Below are positions 58,416 to 64,000 of a stretch of DNA of 64,000 bases, one piece after another (within the stretch, counting starts at the first letter, position 1; every line of letters starts with the position of its first letter). This DNA is from Dallia pectoralis (Eukaryota; Chordata; Actinopteri; Esociformes; Umbridae): NCBI GenBank assembly GCA_029465975.1, contig CM055749.1, positions 663,705 to 727,704 of the forward strand, written 5' to 3'. The notes under the pieces were generated by a model. That model was given only the letters and a program-made list of their open reading frames with translations. It ran no database searches and had not been told where the DNA came from. The position numbers and the translations under genes were made by a program.

Positions 58416-58660
58416 GACGGCTACAATGCGCGTTTCAGCAGGAACTTAACAGGAATTCCTTTGGAAACCAGGAGGGTATTTTTTTTAATCAGGAGGGTAT
58501 TTTTGGAAACCAGGATGGCATTTTTTGAAACCAGGAGGATTTAATGAGTAAACGGTTAACATTATATTAACTTAGCTATTCTATACAGTCTATATGTTAC
58601 CTAGAGCATTTTGGTTTTGACCTTTTTTTCTTCCCTTTTGTTCTCTTGGTTTTTGATCTA

Positions 58661-58733
58661 ATGTGGCACATGGCTAATGCCTCTGTGATGGTTTGGGCGG
58701 TTCTGCTTTTAATTGGAATAGTAGCTGTAAATG
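58661..58733 (+). CDS. edn3: Prepro-endothelin-3, first coding exon (signal peptide)
   Basis: ATG opens MWHMANASVMVWAVLLLIGI VAVN, a typical secretory signal peptide: short N-region, then a hydrophobic core VWAVLLLIGIVAV and a small residue at the end. A GTACGT donor follows at 58734 after one extra base (phase 1). Joined to the acceptor at 60465 it gives ...AVN-G-SHATRRD, in frame with the endothelin exon. The first ATG in this frame is used; a second Met at residue 4 is possible. The assignment depends on the phase match and the short distance to the unmistakable second exon. Confidence 0.78.
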
Positions 58734-59239
58734 GTACGTGTTTTATATAGTGAGATCACAATTTCCAACACATTAAGATCTACTTCAATGTTATTAAAAT
58801 ATTTCTCTGATGAATTAGTGCTTATGAATTGTCCATGTCCATGAATTTGATTTTAGGAATGTGAATGTATTTGTCAAGAGTCAGCTCTTAAAAATATATT
58901 TGTATGCTAAAGAATATTGCAATATTTGACAAGTATTATTGCATGGTTAAACTATAAGTCTTTACTATAGAGCGAAATGTTTCCGTTAACGCCTAATGTT
59001 ATTATGATGATTGATTGTGAACTGACTGACCTGCTTATGGTTACATAATGGGAATCAAATCAATCACTTCTCAAACACCTCAATTAGCCTGCGGACAATC
59101 TATTATAATGCTGCTTTGTTATGTGCCGCACAACTGTTGCGTAAAACCACTTTAAACCGACAAAATCCAGACACGTTATGTTTAGTAAAACACAATGTAA
59201 GTCAATTCAGTTACTAAAACACTTTAAAACAGATAGTAA
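58734..59239 (+). other. edn3 first intron, unique part
   Basis: AT-rich unique sequence between the signal-peptide exon and a minisatellite. No feature seen. Confidence 0.45.
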
Positions 59240-59475
59240 ATGGTGGTGTCTCTGTTTGGGGCAATTATAGGAACCACTGATTATAAATGGTGGTGTCTCT
59301 GTTTGGGGCATTTATAGGAACCACTGATTATAAATGGTGGTGTCTCTGTTTGGGGCATTTATAGGAACCACTGATTATAAATGGTGGTGTCTCTGTTTGG
59401 GGCAATTATAGGAACCACTGATTATAAATGGTGGTGTCTCTGTTTGGGGCATTTATAGGAACCACTGATTATACA
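59239..59475. repeat. 47-bp minisatellite in edn3 intron 1
   Basis: Five copies of a 47-bp unit with GGTGGTGTCTCTGTTTGGGG and CATTTATAGGAACCACTGAT. Confidence 0.92.
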
Positions 59476-59684
59476 AACAGGACCTGTTACATTTTCTGGT
59501 GCAGCGACATTTCTGAAGGGTTTGTATAAAATAAAATGACTAATCAATCAAACGTTTTAGGGAGTTTAATGATCCCGTGGATAATTCATGTTTCTTGGTG
59601 TTATGTAGGTAATAAAACTACATCATAAATAGAACCAATCGCTTCTGTAATATGTAAACTATACATGTTTATTTTAGAAGATCT

Positions 59685-59870
59685 TTATCAATCAATCAAT
59701 TAAATGTATTTTATAAAGCCCTTTTTATAACAAAAGTTGTCACAAAGTGCTTTTACAAACACCCAGCCTGAATCCAGAGCACACATCAACCAGTTGATAC
59801 AAGTTGATACAAGTCTCATGGTGTTGCTAATGAAACTGATGTTATAACAAGAGAAAGATGCACACCCAAA
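59685..59870. mobile_element. Dispersed fish repeat fragment
   Basis: ATCAATCAATCAATTAAATG, TAAAGCCCTTTTTATAACAA and GTCACAAAGTGCTTTTACAA match, from memory, an abundant interspersed repeat in salmonid and esocid genomes. Truncated at about 59870. Confidence 0.5.
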
Positions 59871-60094
59871 TGGGAATGACATGTCCAAAATGTCTTAAAG
59901 TTGGATTAAAGTATTCACTTTATATGGTATTATCTGGAGATTTGCTTGCTCTGCTAAAAATAGACCTAATCAATGTATTATATTTCCATATAAACACAAT
60001 TATAGAGCATTTAAAAATGTAATACCTCATAACATTAATTAAATTAGATTAATCTTGTTGTCATTGAACAGTACAGAACAGCACAACGAAATAC
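59871..60094 (+). other. edn3 intron 1, unique part
   Basis: AT-rich unique sequence, nothing recognised. Confidence 0.4.
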
Positions 60095-60432
60095 AGTTAA
60101 TGTCCACATTTATACATTATGTTTGAGTTAATGTCCACATTTATACTTTATGTTTGATTTAATGTCCACATTTATACATTATGTTTGAGTTAATGTCCAC
60201 ATTTATACATTATGTTTGAGTTAATGTCCACATTTATACATTATGTTTGAGTTAATGTCCACATTTATACATTATGTTTGAGTTAATGTCCACATTTATA
60301 CATTATGTTTGAGTTAATGTCCACATTTATACATTATGTTTGAGTTAATGTCCACATTTATACTTTATGTTTGAGTTAATGTCCACATTTATACATTATG
60401 TTTGAGTTAATGTCCACATTTATACATTTTGT
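60095..60432. repeat. 31-bp minisatellite next to the endothelin exon
   Basis: About eleven copies of a 31-bp unit, TTAATGTCCACATTTATACA plus TTATGTTTGAG. It stops about 33 bases before the splice acceptor of the endothelin exon, so it covers the likely branch-point region. Confidence 0.94.
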
Positions 60433-60465
60433 TTGTTGTGTCATGAGCTTCTATTGTGGCCTCAG

Positions 60466-60715
60466 GTTCTCATGCAACCCGCAGAGATGTTGTCCAACAG
60501 ACAGAGATGAAGATCAACTGGATCTCCCGGCCAACCACAGTGTATATGGCCAGGGGTGTGGCCAGGGGTGTGGTCGTGGGTGTGGCCAGTGGTGATGAGT
60601 CCCCAGTAACCAGTGAAGGGCTGAAGAGAGACAAACGCTGCACCTGTTACAGCTACAGAGACAAGGAGTGTGTTTACTACTGTCACCTAGACATCATCTG
60701 GATCAACACACCAGA
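60466..60715 (+). CDS. edn3: Prepro-endothelin-3, exon with the mature peptide
   Basis: The acceptor CCTCAG is at 60460-60465 and the GTGAGT donor at 60716; the exon ends mid-codon (phase 2). After a short propeptide, LKRDKR provides a furin-type site and the 21-residue mature peptide follows at residues 83-103, with cysteines at peptide positions 1, 3, 11 and 15, the DKECVYYCHLDIIW core and Trp-21. INTPE continues the big endothelin, cut by endothelin-converting enzyme after Trp-21. Positions 4, 5 and 7 are Tyr, Ser and Arg; the Thr-2 and two Tyr at 13-14 fit endothelin-3 and not endothelin-1. Endothelin-3 signals through EDNRB in neural crest and pigment cells. The next exon (rest of big endothelin and the endothelin-like domain) is not in this window. 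Teleosts have edn3a and edn3b; I cannot tell which. Confidence 0.93.
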
Positions 60716-60724
60716 GTGAGTGTC

Positions 60725-61938
60725 CCTGTCTACACCCTAACCTGTCTACACTCTAACCTGTCTACACCCAAATCTGTCTACAGACTAACCTGTCTACACC
60801 CTAATCTGTCTACAGACTAACCTGTCTACACCCTAACCTGTCTACACCCTAACCTGTCTACACTCTAACCTGTCTACACCCTAATCTTTCTACAGACTAA
60901 CCTCTCTACACCCTAATCTGTCTACAGACTATCCTGTCTCCACCCTAACCTGTCTACACCCTAACCTGTCTACACTCTAACCTGTCTACACCCTAACCTG
61001 TCTACACACTAACCTGTCTACACCCTAACCTGTCTCACACTAACCTGTCTACACCCTAATCTGTCTACAGACTAACCTGTCTGCACCCTAACCTGTCTAC
61101 ACCCTAACCTGTCTACACTCTAACCTGTCTACACCCTAACCTGTCTACACTCTAACCTGTCTACACCCTAACCTGTCTACACCCTAACCTGTCTACACCC
61201 TAACCTGTCTACACTTTAACCTGTCTACACCCTAACCTGTCTACACCCTAACCTGTCTACACCCTAACCTGTCTCACACTAACCTGTCTACACCCTAATC
61301 TGTCTACAGACTAACCTGTCTGCACCCTAACCTGTCTACACCCTAACCTGTCTACACCCTAACCTGTCTACACCCTAACCTGTCTACACTCTAACCTGTC
61401 TACACCATAACCTGTCTACACCCTAACCTGTCTACACCCTAACCTGTCTACACCCTAACCTGTCTACAAACTAATCTGTCTACAGACTAACCTGTCTACA
61501 CCCTAACTGGCTACACCCTAACCTGTCTACACCCTTACCTGTCTACACCCTAACTTGTCTACACTCTAACCTGTCTCACACTAACCTGTCTACACCCTAA
61601 ACTGTCTCACATTAACCTGTCTACACCCTAACCTGTCTAAACCCTAACCTGTCTACACCCTAACCTGTCTACAGACTAACCTGTCTACACCCTAACTTGT
61701 CTACAGACTAACCTGTCTACACACTAATCTGTCTACAGACTAACCTGTCTACACCCTAACCTGTCTACACCCTAACCTGTCTACACCCTAACCTGTCTAC
61801 AAACGAATCTGTCTACAGACTAACCTGTCTACACCCTAACCTGTCTACACCCTAACCTGTCTACACACTAATCTGTCTACAGACTAACCTGTCTACACCC
61901 TAACCTGTCTACACCCTAACCTGTCTACACCCTAACCT
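60725..61938. repeat. 16-bp minisatellite in edn3 intron 2
   Basis: About 75 copies of ACACCCTAACCTGTCT, starting within ten bases of the exon donor. Variants (ACAGACTAACCTGTCT, ACACTCTAACC, CTCACACTAACC) recur in the same order, indicating duplications of multi-unit blocks. Confidence 0.95.
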
Positions 61939-62268
61939 GAGGTGCTTTCTAGAGAGTGAGGACTGGAGAGTGAGGTGCTTTCTAGAGAGTGAGGACTGGA
62001 GAGTGAGGTGCTTTCTAGAGAGTGAGGACTGGAGAGTGAGGTGCTTTCTAGAGAGTGAGGACCGGAGAGTGAGGTGCTTTCTAGAGAGTGAGATCTGGAG
62101 AGTGAGGTGCTTTCTGGAGAGTGAGGACTGGAGAGTGAGGTGCTTTCTAGAGAGTGAGATCTGGAGAGTGAGGTGCTTTCTAGAGAGTTAGGACTGAAGA
62201 GTGAGGTGCTTTCCAGAGAGTGAGGACTGAAGAGTGAGGTGCTTTCTAGAGAGTGAGCACTGGACTTT
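61939..62268. repeat. 33-bp minisatellite
   Basis: About ten copies of a 33-bp unit with GTGAGGTGCTTTCTAGAGAG and TGAGGACTGGAGA. Directly abuts the 16-bp array. Confidence 0.93.
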
Positions 62269-62424
62269 AGTGTTGTGTGGAGGTCTACAATGACAAGCAA
62301 ATCAAACTCTACAAACGATAATGTACGATGTAATGAGAAACGGCTTTGTCGGCCCTGATTTAGCATCAGGGTTTAAGCTCTTAACTGTGCAGTTGATTTT
62401 CTGTCTTTCTGTGTAAGTTACTGT

Positions 62425-62666
62425 TAGGTTAGGGTTAGGGTTAGGGTTAGGGTTAGGTTAGGTTAGGTTAGGTTAGGTTAGGGTTAGGGTTAGGGTTAGG
62501 TTAGGGTTAGGGTTAGGGTTAGGGTTAGGGTTAGGTTAGGTTAGGGTTAGGGTTAGGTTAGGTTAGGGTTAGGGTTAGGGCTAGGGCTAGGGTTAGGGTT
62601 AGTGTTAGGTTAGGGTTAGGGTTAGGGTTAGGGTTAGGTTAGGGTTAGGGTTAGGTTAGGGTTAGT
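62425..62666. repeat. Interstitial telomere-like repeat (TTAGGG/TTAGG)n
   Basis: About 240 bp of GTTAGG and GGGTTA units, with hexamers TTAGGG mixed with pentamers TTAGG. Only a few changes (GGGCTA, AGTGTTAG) break it. Intronic in edn3. Confidence 0.95.
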
Positions 62667-63150
62667 TAATTGACTTCATATGCAATAAGCATTAAGGACC
62701 TCTCCAATTGGAACTGGTAATTGTCTTCTTCCTGAGTGTAAATCATTGGTTGGTTCCTCCTGATGTATCTGATGAAGGCATTAGCCCACAAGACTAGTGC
62801 TCTCTGTTTCTCTCATAATGGTCAAATGTTTTTTTGTTTCTGACTTCTGCAAGCCATATTTGTTCTAAGTTAATTAACAGTGAACTTTGTATATTTCTTC
62901 AAACTTTACTAGAGAGGGGACAGAATACGATGATAAAAACAGAACGTTTAACAACGAGTAAACATACTTTACTTCAGGAAATAGTATGCAACACGGTTGA
63001 GACTGTCATGGGTTAAAATGTTTTCAGACAAAACGAGATCTTGGTTCACTGTGTGTTCCAATCCAAACTCTCACGGTTTTCACTCTCCTGCCAACAGATG
63101 AATGAGAACTACAGAGTAAAATGTATAAATACAATACAAATTGATTGGAA
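62667..63150 (+). other. edn3 intron 2, unique part
   Basis: I looked here for the next edn3 exon (continuing after INTPE) and found no matching open segment with splice sites. Confidence 0.45.
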
Positions 63151-64000
63151 ACGTGTTATACGGACCTGGCCTGAGGCTCCGCCCCATGTTATACGCACCT
63201 GGCCTGAGGCTCCGCCCCGTGTTATACGCACCTGACCTGAGGCTCCGCCCCATGTTATACGCACCTGGTCTGAGGCTCCGCCCCGTGTTATACGCACCTG
63301 GCCTGAGGCTCCGCCCCGTGTTATACGCACCTGACCTGAGGCTCCGCCCTGTGTTATACGCACCTGACCTGAGGCTCCGCCCTGTGTTATACGCACCTGG
63401 TCTGAGGCTCCGCCCCGTCTTATACGCACCTGACCTGAGGCTCCGCCCCGTGTTATACGCACCTGACCTGAGGCTCCGCCCTGTGTTATACGCACCTGAC
63501 CTGAGGCTCCGCCCCGTCTTATACGCACCTGACCTGAGGCTCAGCCCCGTCTTATACGCACCTGACCTGAGGCTCAGCCCCGTCTTATACGCACCTGACC
63601 TGAGGCTCCGCCCTGTGTTATACGCACCTGGTCTGAGGCTCCGCCCCATGTTATACGCACCTGGTCTGAGGCTCCGCCCCGTCTTATACGCACCTGACCT
63701 GAGGCTCCGCCCCGTCTTATACGCACCTGACCTGAGGCTCCGCCCTGTGATATACGCACCTCGTCTGAGGCTCCGCCCCGTCTTATACGCACCTGACCTG
63801 AGGCTCCGCCCTGTGTTATACGCACCTGGTCTGAGGCTCCCCCTGTGTTATACGCACCTGGTCTGAGGCTCCGCCCCATGTTATACGCACCTGGTCTGAG
63901 GCTCCGCCCCGTCTTATACGCACCTGACCTGAGGCTCCGCCCTGTGTTATACGCACCTGGTCTGAGGCTCCGCCCCGTCTTATACGCACCTGACCTGAGG
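63151..64000. repeat. 33-bp GC-rich minisatellite, cut by the window end
   Basis: About 26 copies of a 33-bp unit with CTGAGGCTCCGCCCCGT and TTATACGCACCTGAC, continuing past base 64000. Each unit has an Sp/KLF-like CTCCGCCC box and a CACCTG E-box. The 241-codon plus-strand frame is an artefact of the 33-bp period. Confidence 0.95.

Noticed and set aside
62668..63150. Third edn3 exon
   Set aside because: No segment continuing after INTPE with the expected phase and splice sites was found before the window end.
63080..63879. Frames of 189 and 241 codons near the right end
   Set aside because: A 33-bp minisatellite within an edn3 intron.

Overview
This window is nuclear DNA from a ray-finned fish, most likely a teleost. 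Three vertebrate protein families can be read through exon by exon with GT-AG junctions and consistent codon phases, a fourth gene has a single open exon, and the transposon remnants are of fish type (a LINE reverse transcriptase, Tc1/mariner, hAT). Two short dispersed repeats (about 43441-43545 and 59685-59870) resemble repeats I associate with salmonid and esocid genomes, so a protacanthopterygian such as a pike relative is my guess. The species is not settled by the sequence.

Layout. cstf1 (cleavage stimulation factor subunit 1) lies on the minus strand at 4770-9391 and is complete at 431 codons. It is head to head with pdcd2l (programmed cell death 2-like) on the plus strand at 10597-11730, which is a single uninterrupted exon. 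After about 10 kb of minisatellites comes znf831 (zinc finger protein 831), plus strand. Its giant first coding exon is 23307-29331, followed by 40869-41299 and 42664-43350. The three exons join in phase to 2,380 codons plus stop. The right-hand end holds the first two coding exons of edn3 (prepro-endothelin-3) at 58661-58733 and 60466-60715; the rest lies beyond the window. CSTF1, ZNF831 and EDN3 are all on human 20q13, so the block is conserved synteny; pdcd2l is the odd one out.

The striking property is tandem repetition. By hand count about half of the window (roughly 33 kb) is minisatellite or satellite DNA in more than 45 distinct arrays, each with its own unit of 7 to 65 bp. The largest are a 46-bp array of about 7 kb (31970-38960, znf831 intron) and a 43-bp array of about 3.2 kb (18185-21370). 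Arrays also sit inside the znf831 coding exons, and there every period is a multiple of three (18, 24, 30, 33, 45 bp), whereas intron and intergenic arrays have periods such as 17, 19, 20, 22, 23, 25, 43 and 46. Several arrays carry telomere-like CCCTAA/TTAGGG motifs.

Mobile DNA: a 5'-truncated, frameshifted LINE (46040-48540, minus), the 3' end of a second LINE (50372-50518), a 1.6-kb Tc1/mariner-type element with TA duplications (56052-57686), a BED-finger hAT remnant and a foldback MITE in cstf1 introns, and two small Tc1-like transposase scraps. The genes are not an operon. cstf1 acts in mRNA 3'-end formation, pdcd2l is linked to ribosome biogenesis, znf831 is a presumed nuclear zinc-finger regulator, and edn3 encodes a secreted peptide used in neural crest and pigment cell development.
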